Source: Paeniglutamicibacter gangotriensis Lz1y (GTDB taxonomy: Bacteria; Actinomycetota; Actinomycetes; Actinomycetales; Micrococcaceae). Taken from it: DNA of 64,000 nt. Numbering within the stretch: position 1 is the first letter of the stretch; each line of letters opens with the position of its first letter. A program made the position numbers and the translations under genes. Positions 36,415-46,407 of the stretch are shown here, one piece after another. The notes below the pieces were generated by a model. The model had not been told where the DNA came from. It worked only from the letters and a program-made list of their open reading frames with translations, and searched no databases. Location: assembly GCF_000348945.1 (NCBI RefSeq), contig NZ_AOCK01000008.1, positions 173,506 through 237,505 on the forward strand, read 5' to 3'.

Positions 36415-36450
36415 GGAAGCGGAGAAGAAACAGACATCTTCTCCGCTTCC
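36415..36450 (+). terminator. Perfect 14-bp hairpin after the small basic protein
   Basis: GGAAGCGGAGAAGA (36415-36428) pairs exactly with 36437-36450, loop 8 nt, followed by a T-rich tail (TCCATTTCTT). Confidence 0.75.
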
Positions 36451-36595
36451 TCCATTTCTTGCACCAGGGCGCCACTAGACCACCCGATCCCCTGGCTGTT
36501 CACCGAAATGCAGGGTGGTAGCGTTCGAAAGGCTCAGTCCAGGTCCCACGTTTGCCAACAGGGCCGAAAATACCATGGACGGGGTGAGGGAACCG

Positions 36596-38140
36596 ATGGA
36601 ACACCACAGGGCCGCAACGAACCGTGGCCTCGCAATGTTCGGATTCGCCGGGTTCGCGGCGGCAACGGCCCTGTTTGCGGTGGCACACCTGCTTTCGGCC
36701 TTCTTTTCCGCATCTTCCTCTCCACTAACAGCCATGGGATCGGCCTTCATCGATATGACCCCGCCATGGCTTAAGGACACGGTCATCGCGTGGTTCGGAA
36801 CAAACGACAAGCTCGTGCTCTACCTGTCTCTGGGTGTGGTTGCCGCCGTGGTGGCAATCTTTGTCGGCCTACTGGCGCGAAGCAGCCAGGCCTCGGCGAT
36901 CGCTTGCATCGTGGCCTTGGGCATTGCCATGGGCTGGGCAGTGGTTTCACGGGCCGAATCGGGTCCGGCGGATGTGGTCCCGGTCGTCGTGGGTACCGTC
37001 CTGTCCCTGCTGGTGTTGAAGTGGTTGGTGCGCAAGGCCGCCGTCGCGACTGAGTCCGCTGCCGACGATCTCACCCGACGGGCGTTCCTGCGCGGCTCAG
37101 TGCTGATGGTGGTCGCCGCGGGAGTGGCCGCTGGTGCGGGCCAAGCACTTTCGGCCACCCGAAATGCCACCAAAGCGCTCCGCGAGGCACTTCAGCTGCC
37201 CGCAGCCAAGACGCCGGTCAAGCCGCTGGACCCTGGGACACAATTAGATGTGGCTGGCCTGGAGCCCTTCATCACTCCGAATGAGGACTTCTACCGGATC
37301 GACACCGCACTGTCGGTGCCCCGGGTAAACCCCGCGCAGTGGTCCTTGCGCGTGCACGGCATGGTCGAGCATGAATTCACCATGAGCTTCGACGAGCTGC
37401 TGGCCGCAGACCTGGTGGAAAGCTACGTGACACTCACCTGCGTCTCAAACCCCGTCGGAGGACCATTGGTGGGGACAGCCAAATGGCTGGGCTACCCGTT
37501 GGGACTGCTGCTCGAAAGGGCAGGCCCTACCGCAGATGCCGACATGGTCTTTTCCACCTCCAGCGACGGGTTCACCGCCTCCACACCGCTTGAGGTGCTC
37601 ACCGATGGGCGCATGGCATTGTTGGCGGTGGGCATGAACAGGGAACCTTTGCCGCTGCAGCATGGCTTCCCGGTGCGGATGGTCGTCCCCGGACTGTATG
37701 GCTACGTCTCGGCGACCAAGTGGGTCGTGGACATCGAGGTCACCCGATTCGCGGACAAGGTCGCCTATTGGAGCACGCGCGGCTGGTCCGACCACGGCCC
37801 CATCAAACTGGCCTCTCGGGTGGATGTCCCGCGCGAACAGGCCAAGGTGCCCGCCGGCGAGGTGGTCATGGGCGGAACCGCGTGGGCGCAGACCCGTGGC
37901 ATCTCCAAGGTCCAAGTCCAGATCGATGACGGAGAATGGGCCGATGCGGAACTGGGGGCCGAGGCATCGGTGGATACCTGGAGGCAATGGCGCTATCTCT
38001 GGGAAGGTGCCCCGGGAGGGGAACACTCCGTTACCGTGCGTGCCGTCGATGGAAACGGAGAGGTGCAAACCGCAGAGCATGCGCCACCGGCACCCGACGG
38101 ATCCAGCGGTTGGCACCGGGTTGATTTCACTGTTCAGTAG
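36596..38140 (+). CDS. Sulfite-oxidase-like molybdopterin oxidoreductase, membrane-anchored
   Basis: I chose ATG 36596 (GAGGGA about 6 nt upstream), 514 residues. Four or five N-terminal helices (to about 150) lead to a twin-arginine-like segment (DDLTRRAFLRGS, Arg161-162), so the catalytic part is probably carried outside by Tat. The oxidoreductase domain (about 210-420) has PNEDFYRID and LTCVSNPVGG with the molybdenum-ligating Cys282; the C-terminal Mo-co dimerisation domain follows (VMGGTAWAQTRGISKVQV). The substrate may be sulfite or another oxyanion. Confidence 0.87.
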   Translation: MEHHRAATNRGLAMFGFAGFAAATALFAVAHLLSAFFSASSSPLTAMGSAFIDMTPPWLKDTVIAWFGTNDKLVLYLSLGVVAAVVAIFVGLLARSSQASAIACIVALGIAMGWAVVSRAESGPADVVPVVVGTVLSLLVLKWLVRKAAVATESAADDLTRRAFLRGSVLMVVAAGVAAGAGQALSATRNATKALREALQLPAAKTPVKPLDPGTQLDVAGLEPFITPNEDFYRIDTALSVPRVNPAQWSLRVHGMVEHEFTMSFDELLAADLVESYVTLTCVSNPVGGPLVGTAKWLGYPLGLLLERAGPTADADMVFSTSSDGFTASTPLEVLTDGRMALLAVGMNREPLPLQHGFPVRMVVPGLYGYVSATKWVVDIEVTRFADKVAYWSTRGWSDHGPIKLASRVDVPREQAKVPAGEVVMGGTAWAQTRGISKVQVQIDDGEWADAELGAEASVDTWRQWRYLWEGAPGGEHSVTVRAVDGNGEVQTAEHAPPAPDGSSGWHRVDFTVQ

Positions 38141-38486
38141 TAGTCGGCGCATTGCCATTCCCAGCTGATGCGGGAAGCCTCAGGGTCCGCAGCTCTAGAA
38201 ACGTGGAGAATAACAGCGTAGCGTCGGACGTAGGTCGCATGGCTAAAAACCCTCAAGGTGACCGCTATATAGGGAACGCGAGGACTGCATATGAATCCTG
38301 CGAATGACTCGGAGCCGATGGCTTAGACGCCGTGGGTGCGCCGCAGCTGGCTGCCGCATCGAGCACCTTCGATTGCTCATTGGCGAGGATGGCTGATTGC
38401 CTCGCACAGCATCTGCGGTCCGCCTCGATGGCCTACTTGTTCCCGAGAGTCATCGCACTTGCCCACGTCATGCCAAGGAGCGTGTG
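38141..38486. other. Intergenic region, nothing recognised
   Basis: No coding potential with a start signal, no clear hairpin and no repeat found on either strand. AAGGAG at the right end belongs to the next small gene. Confidence 0.4.
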
Positions 38487-38642
38487 ATGCGCAACGACCC
38501 TAAAACCCAGTCCGGTCCTCTGGCCGGCACCGCAGATCTCTCGTCGCCGAAGTTAACTGTTCAGGAACTGCCGGACGGCTCCGGAAACGATGCTCCCAAG
38601 CCATTGGGCGCGGGAGACGAGAACCGCTTTGACGCGGGATAG
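38487..38642 (+). CDS. Small hydrophilic protein (51 residues)
   Basis: ATG at 38487 with AAGGAG 4-5 nt upstream. The product (MRNDPKTQSGPLAGTADLSS, then KLTVQELPDGSGND and DENRFDAG) is acidic, Gly/Pro-rich and probably disordered. I do not recognise a family. The ribosome site and nearby small-protein genes make it plausible. Confidence 0.5.
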   Translation: MRNDPKTQSGPLAGTADLSSPKLTVQELPDGSGNDAPKPLGAGDENRFDAG

Positions 38643-38772
38643 CCCCGGTAAGTAGTCACCTTGATCGTCGCCGTAACTGCTATGTCAGGTCCGCGGAAGC
38701 GAATAGTGAACGCCAAACGGATACGACAAAACCGAATATTTGAACCGGAAAACATAAAGGGAGTGAAAACTC

Positions 38773-39060
38773 ATGTCACATGATGCACATATTCCGGCAC
38801 CTCGAGAGAAGCCCGTCGTGAAGCTGACGATTCACAAAAGCCATCCCGCCCGCGGATTGATCGTTGGCGGCGGCGCCACGGCGCTGTTCTTCTTGCTATT
38901 TATCATCACCGGTGGAGCAATGTTGGGAACCGTGATGAGTCCGCTATGGATTGGTTTCATCATTGGCGCCTTGCTCATGCTTCTCGGAGTCTTCCGCCTG
39001 ATAGGCGGACCCAACGCCTTCGGCTTGGGCGACACCGAACATAAGCACCCGACGCCGTAG
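38773..39060 (+). CDS. Small membrane protein with two helices
   Basis: 95 residues; AAAGGGAG upstream of the ATG. Two strong membrane helices (LIVGGGATALFFLLFIITGG and PLWIGFIIGALLMLLGVFRL) flanked by hydrophilic ends. No family recognised. It ends in a strong terminator. Confidence 0.65.
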   Translation: MSHDAHIPAPREKPVVKLTIHKSHPARGLIVGGGATALFFLLFIITGGAMLGTVMSPLWIGFIIGALLMLLGVFRLIGGPNAFGLGDTEHKHPTP

Positions 39061-39081
39061 CCCGGCGCTGCGGCCAACCAC

Positions 39082-39120
39082 GAGGGCTATCGTCCGACGA
39101 TACAGCGGACGATAGCCCTC
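39082..39120 (+). terminator. Perfect 15-bp terminator hairpin
   Basis: GAGGGCTATCGTCCG (39082-39096) pairs exactly with 39106-39120, loop 9 nt, 22 nt after the preceding stop. Confidence 0.75.
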
Positions 39121-39237
39121 CTCTGTCCGGAAGGCAGCAGGATTTCCCTCGAGGTGCCACAGTGTCTTGGCGTTGTTGCTGGACCCGAACCGTCTAGGCT
39201 TTGGGGCAGCTACATACCTGAGGGAGCTGCACCGAAT

Positions 39238-39903
39238 ATGAGACGAGTTTTGGCCTACATCTTGCGCATTGGCGGAAGCATCGCCATTGCTGCAGCCGTG
39301 GCTGCCCAATTGCGCCTCAGCCTCAATAACGAGGCCTCGGGTGAAGGCGAGGTAGGTTTCGTCACGCAAAACTTCTTCTCGTTTTTCACCATCGAGTCCA
39401 ATGTCGTCGCGGTTCTGGTGTTGTTCGTGGGAATCTTCACCCTCTCCCGAAGCAATGAATCCCGTGGCTGGAGCCTGGTCAGGGCCGCGGCGACCACCTA
39501 TATGGCGACCACGGGAGTGGTCTATAACCTGCTCTTGCGTGGCATCGAACTGCCGCAGGGCGCGACGGTTCCGTGGTCAAACGAAGTCCTGCACGTCATT
39601 GGCCCTGTCGTTCTGGTGCTGGACTGGTTGATTGCGCCGGGGCGTCGGCCGTTGGGGGCCACTGCGCTGTGGGGAATTGTGGCCTTTCCGATTCTGTGGG
39701 CCGGTTACACCCTGGCACGTGGCGCCCTGGTCCTGGACCCGCGAACCGACCTGCCGTGGTATCCCTACCCCTTCCTGAACCCAGACACGAGCGCAAACGG
39801 CTACTACTCGGTGGGTTTTTACGTGGTGTTGATCGGGATGGTGATCGGTGTGGTGGGCGCCGGTGTGCTGTGGGTCAGCCGCGCTCGACGCCGCAACAGG
39901 TAA
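39238..39903 (+). CDS. Pr6Pr family membrane protein
   Basis: 221 residues from ATG 39238 (GAGGGAG upstream). Six membrane helices with the Pr6Pr/FAR-17a-like pattern: NFFSFFTIESNVVAV, TGVVYNLLLRG, NEVLHVIGPVVLVLDWL and DLPWYPYPFLNP. Function unknown in bacteria. Confidence 0.82.
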   Translation: MRRVLAYILRIGGSIAIAAAVAAQLRLSLNNEASGEGEVGFVTQNFFSFFTIESNVVAVLVLFVGIFTLSRSNESRGWSLVRAAATTYMATTGVVYNLLLRGIELPQGATVPWSNEVLHVIGPVVLVLDWLIAPGRRPLGATALWGIVAFPILWAGYTLARGALVLDPRTDLPWYPYPFLNPDTSANGYYSVGFYVVLIGMVIGVVGAGVLWVSRARRRNR

Positions 39904-39985
39904 CTTCGCCGAACGACGGACTATCCTGAGATGGTGCTTGGGTGCGATGTTGCAGGAATCGTTCACGTTCGCGGAGGAAAATCGT

Positions 39986-40204
39986 ATGTTTGAGCGGATC
40001 ATCTGGTTCGTTGTTGCCGTGGTTCTGACGGCCATGGCCGTTTCGTTGTGGGCCGATGCATGGGTTGCGGCCCTTGGCGCCGGAGCGCTGGCAGCTTACT
40101 CGGCAGTCTCCGCCATTCGCGGGCGCTGCTTTGGCGATGTCTGCGCGGTGCCGATCACGGCCGCCGAACCGGTCGACACCCAGCCGGAGACCTGCCGGGA
40201 ATAA
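39986..40204 (+). CDS. Small YgaP-like membrane protein
   Basis: ATG at 39986 with GGAGG 8 nt upstream; 72 residues. Two hydrophobic segments (IIWFVVAVVLTAMAVSLW and WVAALGAGALAAYSAVSAI) are followed by RGRCFGDVCAVP with two Cys. It resembles the short DUF2892/YgaP transmembrane proteins. Confidence 0.6.
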   Translation: MFERIIWFVVAVVLTAMAVSLWADAWVAALGAGALAAYSAVSAIRGRCFGDVCAVPITAAEPVDTQPETCRE

Positions 40205-40266
40205 GAATCGATCCTTCAAGGTTTTACATGCAAACACATGTATTCATTGAAGGGACTCCAAACAAC

Positions 40267-40947
40267 ATGAGCCATAACATCGTCGTCATCTCGGGCGGAC
40301 TGGGCACGCCATCAACTTCAGGTCTGCTGGGGCGCCAACTAGGCGAATCCACAGTGCGGGAACTGGCAGCCATGGGAATCCAAGCGGACCTGACGGTGCT
40401 GGAACTGCGGGACTACGCCACCGATATCACCAACAACCTGCTCACTGGCTATGCCCCGCCACGCCTGGCCGAGGCGATCGAGACCGTATCGAGCGCGGCG
40501 GGACTGATCGCTGTCTCGCCGGTATTCACTGCGTCCGTCTCTGGACTTTTCAAGTCCTTCATCGATGTGCTTGATCCCAAGTCCCTCGACGACAAGCCGA
40601 TGGTGCTGGCCGCCACCGGCGGAAGCCCGCGGCACAACCTGGTGGTCGACTACGCGATGCGCCCGATCTTCGCCTACTTGCGTGCGCGCATCATGCCCAC
40701 CTCGGTCTTCGCCTCGCCCGAGGACTGGGGAGCGGACCAGGGCCACGGAGCACTGGCCGAACGTGAGCTGCGCGCCGGGACCGAGCTGGCCCAGGCCATC
40801 GGTGGATCCCACGGATCGACGGCACGAACCCAAGACCTGGGTGACACCCGATCGATCGCACCACGGATCAGCGAAACCGCCAACCCGCGCGATGAGATGA
40901 CCTCGCTGCCATTCGAGCAACTGCTGGCCAACGTCCAAGCGGGTTAG
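40267..40947 (+). CDS. CE1759-family FMN reductase
   Basis: 226 residues from ATG 40267 (AAGGGA upstream). Flavodoxin-like NAD(P)H:FMN reductase: VVISGGLGTPSTSGLLG is the phosphate loop, AVSPVFTASVSGLFKSFIDVLD the second flavin motif and AATGGSPRHNLVV the third. CE1759 proteins supply reduced flavin to two-component monooxygenases. The luciferase-like gene at 61594 is a possible but distant partner. Confidence 0.87.
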   Translation: MSHNIVVISGGLGTPSTSGLLGRQLGESTVRELAAMGIQADLTVLELRDYATDITNNLLTGYAPPRLAEAIETVSSAAGLIAVSPVFTASVSGLFKSFIDVLDPKSLDDKPMVLAATGGSPRHNLVVDYAMRPIFAYLRARIMPTSVFASPEDWGADQGHGALAERELRAGTELAQAIGGSHGSTARTQDLGDTRSIAPRISETANPRDEMTSLPFEQLLANVQAG

Positions 40948-40974
40948 GCAGCCAGTCGGGCGACCGGAGGTGGA

Positions 40975-42180
40975 CTACAACGCGAACTCCGGATCGCTTG
41001 CGTCCTTGTTGTCGCATCCATCAACGGCCGCCCCCATACGGTGGATCATCCCGCCAAGCACCGGGCGCGGGGTGGCGAAGTTCAGCCTGACATATCCGCT
41101 GCCACCGCTGCCGCAGGAACTCCCGTTGATCAACGCAACCTGGGCTTCCTTGAGGAAAAACTGGGCGGGGCCGGGCTCCAAGACCAGCCTAGAAACATCC
41201 AGCCACGCCAGATACGTGCCCTGCGGGGGTGTGTAGCGCACCTGCGGCAGATGCTCGCCGATGATCTCGGCCAAAAGCATCCGGGAACCATCCAGGTAGC
41301 TGATCACCGAATCGAGCCAGCCAGTGCCGGTGCGGTATGCCGCGGTCGTGGCCGCCAAACCCACGTTTGCGGCACCGTGCTCCGGGATCTCGCCGACCTT
41401 GGACCACAGTGCTCGGTCAAGGTTGTTGGTCAGGATCAGCTGCGCGCACTTCAAACCGGGCAGATTGAACGCCTTGGTGGCGGCAACGGCAGTGATCGAA
41501 TGCGCCGCGGCGGCCGGAGAAACCGTGGCATAGGGGATGTGTGTGGCTCCGTCAAAGACCAGCGGTGAGTGGACCTCGTCGGCGAACACCCGCGATCCGG
41601 TGGCCTCGACGAGTGCGGCAATGCGCAGCAGCTCCGTGCCCGTGTAGACCTTACCAATGGGATTGTGCGGATTGACCAGAACCAGCAATGCGCCTCCAGA
41701 CAACGCCTGTCTCAACGCGCTCCACTCGATCTCCCAACCAGTGTCCGTGGCCAGCATGGACACTTGGATGGAATCACGTCCAAAGCGGGAAGCCGCGGCG
41801 ATAAAAGGCATATAGGCAGGGGTGAGCAACACCAGCGGGGCATCGGGCCGGTGCCGTGGTGAGAAGTGCATGATCGCTGCATCCAATGCCGTAGCCACTG
41901 AATTCAGGGGACGCACCTGCTCGGGGTCGATTTTCCAGGCGAACCTGTTATCCAGCCACCCGGCAGTGGCCTGCTGCATGTCGTGGACCAGCTGCGTAGG
42001 CGCGTAACCGATCAAACCGTTGGCTAGGGTTTCCTGCGCCGCGGCAATGACACCGGGGGCCGTGCCAAAGTCCATTTCTGCCACCCAAGCACCCAGAGAA
42101 TCACGGTATTCGGTCCATTTCAACGAGCCGTTATGGCGCAGTTGGTCAACGGTCAGCAAGTCGAATGGATGGGCGCTCAT
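40975..42180 (-). CDS. MalY/PatB-family aminotransferase (C-S lyase)
   Basis: 401 residues, fold-type I PLP enzyme. WVAEMDFGTAPGV near the N-terminus, NPHNPIGKVYTGTEL, DEVHSPLVFDG and ATKAFNLPGLKCAQ (PLP Lys) match PatB/MalY cystathionine beta-lyases, which release homocysteine, pyruvate and ammonia or cleave cysteine conjugates. It is convergent with the FMN reductase gene (27 bp gap). Confidence 0.9.
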   Translation of the reverse strand: MSAHPFDLLTVDQLRHNGSLKWTEYRDSLGAWVAEMDFGTAPGVIAAAQETLANGLIGYAPTQLVHDMQQATAGWLDNRFAWKIDPEQVRPLNSVATALDAAIMHFSPRHRPDAPLVLLTPAYMPFIAAASRFGRDSIQVSMLATDTGWEIEWSALRQALSGGALLVLVNPHNPIGKVYTGTELLRIAALVEATGSRVFADEVHSPLVFDGATHIPYATVSPAAAAHSITAVAATKAFNLPGLKCAQLILTNNLDRALWSKVGEIPEHGAANVGLAATTAAYRTGTGWLDSVISYLDGSRMLLAEIIGEHLPQVRYTPPQGTYLAWLDVSRLVLEPGPAQFFLKEAQVALINGSSCGSGGSGYVRLNFATPRPVLGGMIHRMGAAVDGCDNKDASDPEFAL

Positions 42181-42355
42181 CTTGCCAGCTTAGACTCGTT
42201 CGCCGGCTAATGCTCGTGCTGATCCTGATTTTTCCTGCCCATTGGACCCCGTCTTAGATAGGTTAGAGAGGCAGGGGAGAATCAGGAAAAGACGGACCGA
42301 ATCCAACGGTCTGGCACCCTGCCCTGACAGCCGGCTCCGACCGGAAAGGAGCGCC

Positions 42356-42847
42356 ATGAACGGTCGCAACGAAAGTGTCGAAGAGCGCCTGGACCGGAAC
42401 TGGAACGAACTCATGCAGGAGCTGCGGGTGATGCAAACCGGGGCACAGATCTTGGCAGCATTCCTCGTGGTCCTTCCTTTCCAAAGCGGTTTTACCAGGC
42501 TTCAGCACCCAGAACGGATCTTATACCTGGGCCTGCTAGTGTTCTCTGCCTTGTTGATCGTCCTGCTGGTGACTCCCGTTGCCGTGCACCGGCATCTCTT
42601 TGGGCAACGGGTCAAGGTCACCACCGTGCACATGGGCCATATCATCTCCAAGGTGGTGGTTCTCGGTGTGGGTGTGCTGGTGGCTGGGTGCGTCTGGTTC
42701 GTGGTGCAGGTCCTTTACGGTTGGGTCCTTGGCTCGATCATTGGCGGGGTGGTGATGGCGGCTGTGGTGTTCCTACTGGTCCTCCTGCCCAGGATCATCA
42801 AACCCACCTCTTCGGTCCCGGTCCTGCCCACAGATACCGAGCAATAG
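42356..42847 (+). CDS. DUF6328 membrane protein
   Basis: 163 residues from ATG 42356 (AAAGGAG upstream). The soluble N-terminus ERLDRNWNELMQELRVMQTG is followed by four helices, the layout of DUF6328. Function unknown. Divergent from the PatB gene. Confidence 0.85.
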   Translation: MNGRNESVEERLDRNWNELMQELRVMQTGAQILAAFLVVLPFQSGFTRLQHPERILYLGLLVFSALLIVLLVTPVAVHRHLFGQRVKVTTVHMGHIISKVVVLGVGVLVAGCVWFVVQVLYGWVLGSIIGGVVMAAVVFLLVLLPRIIKPTSSVPVLPTDTEQ

Positions 42848-42893
42848 CTCGCCAACTCAGTTCAGTGGCGAATCGGGCGAATATCCAAGAGAT

Positions 42894-43799
42894 TCAGGAC
42901 AACTCGTTGATGAACTGGGAAGCGCCGATAGCCACCGCGTGGCCACCCAGCTCGCTGCGCAAGACACGGATGGGGATTCCGGAGATCGGCGGGGATCTCC
43001 GCAGCGTGCCCTCCATCGCCGGGAGAAGCAGATCCCAGGCGCTAGCCACCCCGCCGCCGACCACGAGTGCGGAGATATCCAAGATTCCCGAGATCATTAA
43101 CGCAGCTTTGGCCACGCCTTCCCCGGCCCGTTCGAAAATCCGGGCGGCTACTTCGTCGCCATCACGCGCCAGCTGGGCAACGGTTTTGGCGTTGTGCATA
43201 TTGCCCGTTTCCTGCGCGTACAGGGCAGAGATGGAGCGTCCTGCAGCGATGGTCTCTAGATGTCCAACGCGGCCGCAGGTGCAATGGCGCTTTCCGAAAC
43301 CCGGGATGTGGCCGATCTCTGCAGCCGCACCATTTTCACCGTTGTGCAGCCGGGAGTTGAGGACCAGCCCTCCTCCTACTCCGGTTCCTAGAGCAATGCC
43401 AAAGAAGTTCTTGATGCCGCGCCCGGCACCGAATTGCTGCTCGCCCAGCACGAAGGCGGCAACGTCATTGCCCACCTGCACCGGCATGGCCAGCGCATCG
43501 TTAAGCCGTGGGCCGAGGGGATAGCCTTCCCACCCGACAAAAGAGTCGCTGGCCGCCAGCACCATGCCCTTGGCGTCGATGACGCCGGCCGCTCCGACAC
43601 CGGCCGCCGTTGGGACCAAGTCCGCATCCTTGCTGGCCAGCGCGGCGACCTTCAAACAGGCCGCAACCATTGCATCCCCGCCGTGCTCGGCGGGCGTGGT
43701 GGTGGAAGCGCGGCCCCGTATGATTCCGTCGCCGTCCAGGACGACCGCAGAAATCCCGGTTCCGCCGATATCTATTCCAAGTCGTGGCTGCACCGTCAC
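42894..43799 (-). CDS. ROK-family sugar kinase
   Basis: 301 residues. LGIDIGGTGISAVVLD is the ATP phosphate motif, VGNDVAAFVLGE holds the catalytic Asp, GIALGTGVGGGLV follows, and EIGHIPGFGKRHCTCGRVGHLE is the ROK zinc loop. In that loop the consensus third Cys (GCxE) is His (GHLE). Such kinases phosphorylate glucose, N-acetylglucosamine or N-acetylmannosamine. It overlaps the ATPase gene by 4 nt, which ties the sugar step to the transporter. Confidence 0.87.
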   Translation of the reverse strand: MTVQPRLGIDIGGTGISAVVLDGDGIIRGRASTTTPAEHGGDAMVAACLKVAALASKDADLVPTAAGVGAAGVIDAKGMVLAASDSFVGWEGYPLGPRLNDALAMPVQVGNDVAAFVLGEQQFGAGRGIKNFFGIALGTGVGGGLVLNSRLHNGENGAAAEIGHIPGFGKRHCTCGRVGHLETIAAGRSISALYAQETGNMHNAKTVAQLARDGDEVAARIFERAGEGVAKAALMISGILDISALVVGGGVASAWDLLLPAMEGTLRRSPPISGIPIRVLRSELGGHAVAIGASQFINELS

Positions 43800-45529
43800 G
43801 AATCCTTGGAGGACAGTAGTGCCAAGCGGGCCTCACGGCGCTGTCTTTGCAGGAGAGGGTTCGGTGAGGGTACTGAAGCCAGCAGGTGCCTGGTGTAAGA
43901 AGCCTCGGGCAACTGAAGCACCCGGGAAGTTTCCCCGCTCTCGATCACTTTGCCGCTCTGCATCACCGTCACTCGTTGCGAGACCGAATGGACCACCGCT
44001 AGATCGTGGCTGATGAACAGGCAACCGAAACCGTGTTCATTCTGCAGTTCCAGCAAGAGGGTGAGCACCTCGTCCTGCACTGAGACATCCAGGGCGCTGG
44101 TCGGTTCGTCGGCGATTAGCAGCTCGGGGGCCAGCGCTAGGGCACGGGCCAGACCGATGCGTTGGCGCTGGCCCCCGGAAAGCTCATGCGGGTAGCGCCG
44201 GGCATTGGTGGCGGGCAGCCGCACAGCCTCGAGCAGCTCGGCGACGCGGGTCTCGCGCACTGACCGACTTGGACGCTTGCCGTTGATCCCGTGCATTACC
44301 AGGGGCTCGGCAATGGAATCGCCGACGATCATCCGTGGATCCAGTGAGCCGCCCGGATCCTGGAAAATGATGCCGATCCGGGAGCGCAGCGTGCGGATCT
44401 CTCGGGTCGAAGCCTTAAGCACGTTCCCGCCAAAGAGCGTGATGGATCCGCCGGTCACCGGAACCAGTCCCAGCGGGGCGCGGCCCAGAGTCGATTTGCC
44501 GGAACCTGATTCACCGACCAAGCCAACGATCTCGCCGGGGTTGATCTTCAAATCCGCGGTGTCCACGGCTCGCAGTTTGCGCCCGCCGCTGGTGTAGTCG
44601 ACGCAGACCCCGCGCATGTCCAGGACCGGAGCCACGGTCGTGCTTTCCTTGACGGCGTCCTCGGGGCAGGAGATGCGGGCGCGTTCCTCGGCTATGACGG
44701 TGTCCCACTTTGCTTCGGGCAGCGTGGGTACGGCCGCCAACAGGGCCTGTGTGTAGGGCTGTGTCGGGGCAGTGAGGACCTGCACTGTGGTCCCGGTTTC
44801 AACGATTTTGCCTGCGTTCATGACGGCCACACGGTCCGAGAGATCGGCCACGACGCCCATGTTGTGGGTGATCAGCAGCAGCGCGGTATTGGTTTGCTGC
44901 ACCAAATTGCGCAGCAGCTCTAGAATCTCAGCCTGGACCGTCACGTCTAGAGCTGTGGTGGGCTCGTCGGCGATAATCAGCGTGGGCTCGCAAGCCAGAG
45001 CGATGGCGATGACCACGCGCTGGCGCTGGCCACCGGAAAGCTGGTGTGGGTAGTTCCGTGCTTTGACGACGGGGTCGGGGATCCCAACTTTTTCCAAGAG
45101 GGCCACGGCACGTTTGAGGGCCTCTGTTTTGGAGACGCCGCGGTGGTTCAGGATGGCTTCGGCAACTTGCTTGCCGACTTTCATAGATGGGTTCAGCGCG
45201 GTCATTGGCTCCTGGAAGACCATGGATACCACGTTGCCGCGCTTCGAACCCATGTCAGATTCGGAAGCGTTTAGGACATCGTGGCCATCGACCTCGACCA
45301 CGCCGGAGGTGCGCGCAGTGGAGGGCAGCAGCGCCATGGCTGTCAGCGAGGTAATGGTCTTGCCGGACCCGGACTCGCCGACCACGGCCAGCACCTCGCC
45401 GCGTGCTACGGAGAAGGAAACTCCGCGCACGGCATTGACGGTACCGTTCTTGGTTTTGAAGTCCACGACGAGGTTTTCGAACTTGAGTGCCGGAACCGGG
45501 TGATTTTCTGCGATGGCGGTGGTGCTCAT
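43796..45529 (-). CDS. Fused double ATPase of a peptide/nickel-type ABC importer
   Basis: 577 residues containing two complete ABC domains (DppD plus DppF type). Each has a Walker A (GESGSGKT and [12 protein letters not shown]), an LSGGQRQR signature and a Walker B with DEPTTALDV or DEPTSALDV. The C-terminal oligopeptide-transporter segment occurs after both. It overlaps the permease gene upstream (ATGA) and the kinase gene downstream, so all belong to one operon that begins at the binding protein. Confidence 0.92.
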   Translation of the reverse strand: MSTTAIAENHPVPALKFENLVVDFKTKNGTVNAVRGVSFSVARGEVLAVVGESGSGKTITSLTAMALLPSTARTSGVVEVDGHDVLNASESDMGSKRGNVVSMVFQEPMTALNPSMKVGKQVAEAILNHRGVSKTEALKRAVALLEKVGIPDPVVKARNYPHQLSGGQRQRVVIAIALACEPTLIIADEPTTALDVTVQAEILELLRNLVQQTNTALLLITHNMGVVADLSDRVAVMNAGKIVETGTTVQVLTAPTQPYTQALLAAVPTLPEAKWDTVIAEERARISCPEDAVKESTTVAPVLDMRGVCVDYTSGGRKLRAVDTADLKINPGEIVGLVGESGSGKSTLGRAPLGLVPVTGGSITLFGGNVLKASTREIRTLRSRIGIIFQDPGGSLDPRMIVGDSIAEPLVMHGINGKRPSRSVRETRVAELLEAVRLPATNARRYPHELSGGQRQRIGLARALALAPELLIADEPTSALDVSVQDEVLTLLLELQNEHGFGCLFISHDLAVVHSVSQRVTVMQSGKVIESGETSRVLQLPEASYTRHLLASVPSPNPLLQRQRREARLALLSSKDS

Positions 45530-46407
45530 GACTGGCCTCTTACATCAAACATGTCGCGCAGGCCGTCACCAATGAAGTTGAAGGCGCTCACGATCAAAAC
45601 TATGGCAATACCTGCCGGGAAAATGAGCCACCAGGCTCCGGAGTACACCGAAGAGATGCCGTCGGTGAGCATTGCTCCCCAATCGGTGGCCGGCGGCTGC
45701 AGGCCCATTCCTAGGAAACTCACGTAGGCGATCAGCAGGATCGCATCGGCGACCTGGAAGGTCGCGTTGACCACGACGGTACCGATGGTGTTGGGAATGA
45801 TGTGGCGCAGAATGGCTCGTGAATTGCTGCCACCGGTGGCTTTGATGGCCAGCACATAGTCGCGGCTCTTCAGAGAGAGAGCCTCAGCGCGGGTCAGCCG
45901 CGCCGGGACCAGCCAGGACACTGCGCCGATGATCAGCACCATCATCCACTCACTTGGTCGGACGATGGCAGAGATGACAAGCAGCAGAAAGATGCCCGGG
46001 ATGGCGATACCTGCATCGACGATGCGCATCATGGTGGCATCGACCCAGCCGCCAAGGTAGCCGGCGACCGAGCCCCAAAGGGTTCCCAATGTGGTGGCGA
46101 GCACACCGGCGGCTAGGCCGACCAGGATGGAGGTGCGGCCGGCGATCATCAGCCGGCCGAGCACGTCGTAGCCCAGTCCATCCGTACCCAGCGGATGCCC
46201 GTCCTCACCGGGCTTTAAATCCGCCTGCATGAGGTTGGTGGAAACCTGCTCCGTTTGATATATCAGGGGACCGATGAAGCTGAAGACCACCAAGGCCACC
46301 ACGATGAAGACGCCGATAACGGCAAGTTTATTGGAGAAGAACTCGCGCACCGCGCGGGCGGCGGGGGATTTGGGTGCGGCCTGTCGGCTCAGGATTGCGG
46401 TACTCAC
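45526..46407 (-). CDS. ABC importer permease, DppC type
   Basis: 293 residues. Six helices, preceded by the N-terminal OppC region (SPAARAVREFFSNKLAVIGVF). LGTDGLGYDVLGRLMIAGRTS and the EAA-type loop (AEALSLKSRDYVLAIKATGGS) are typical of the peptide/nickel family. Overlaps DppB and the ATPase by ATGA on both sides. Confidence 0.92.
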   Translation of the reverse strand: MSTAILSRQAAPKSPAARAVREFFSNKLAVIGVFIVVALVVFSFIGPLIYQTEQVSTNLMQADLKPGEDGHPLGTDGLGYDVLGRLMIAGRTSILVGLAAGVLATTLGTLWGSVAGYLGGWVDATMMRIVDAGIAIPGIFLLLVISAIVRPSEWMMVLIIGAVSWLVPARLTRAEALSLKSRDYVLAIKATGGSNSRAILRHIIPNTIGTVVVNATFQVADAILLIAYVSFLGMGLQPPATDWGAMLTDGISSVYSGAWWLIFPAGIAIVLIVSAFNFIGDGLRDMFDVRGQS

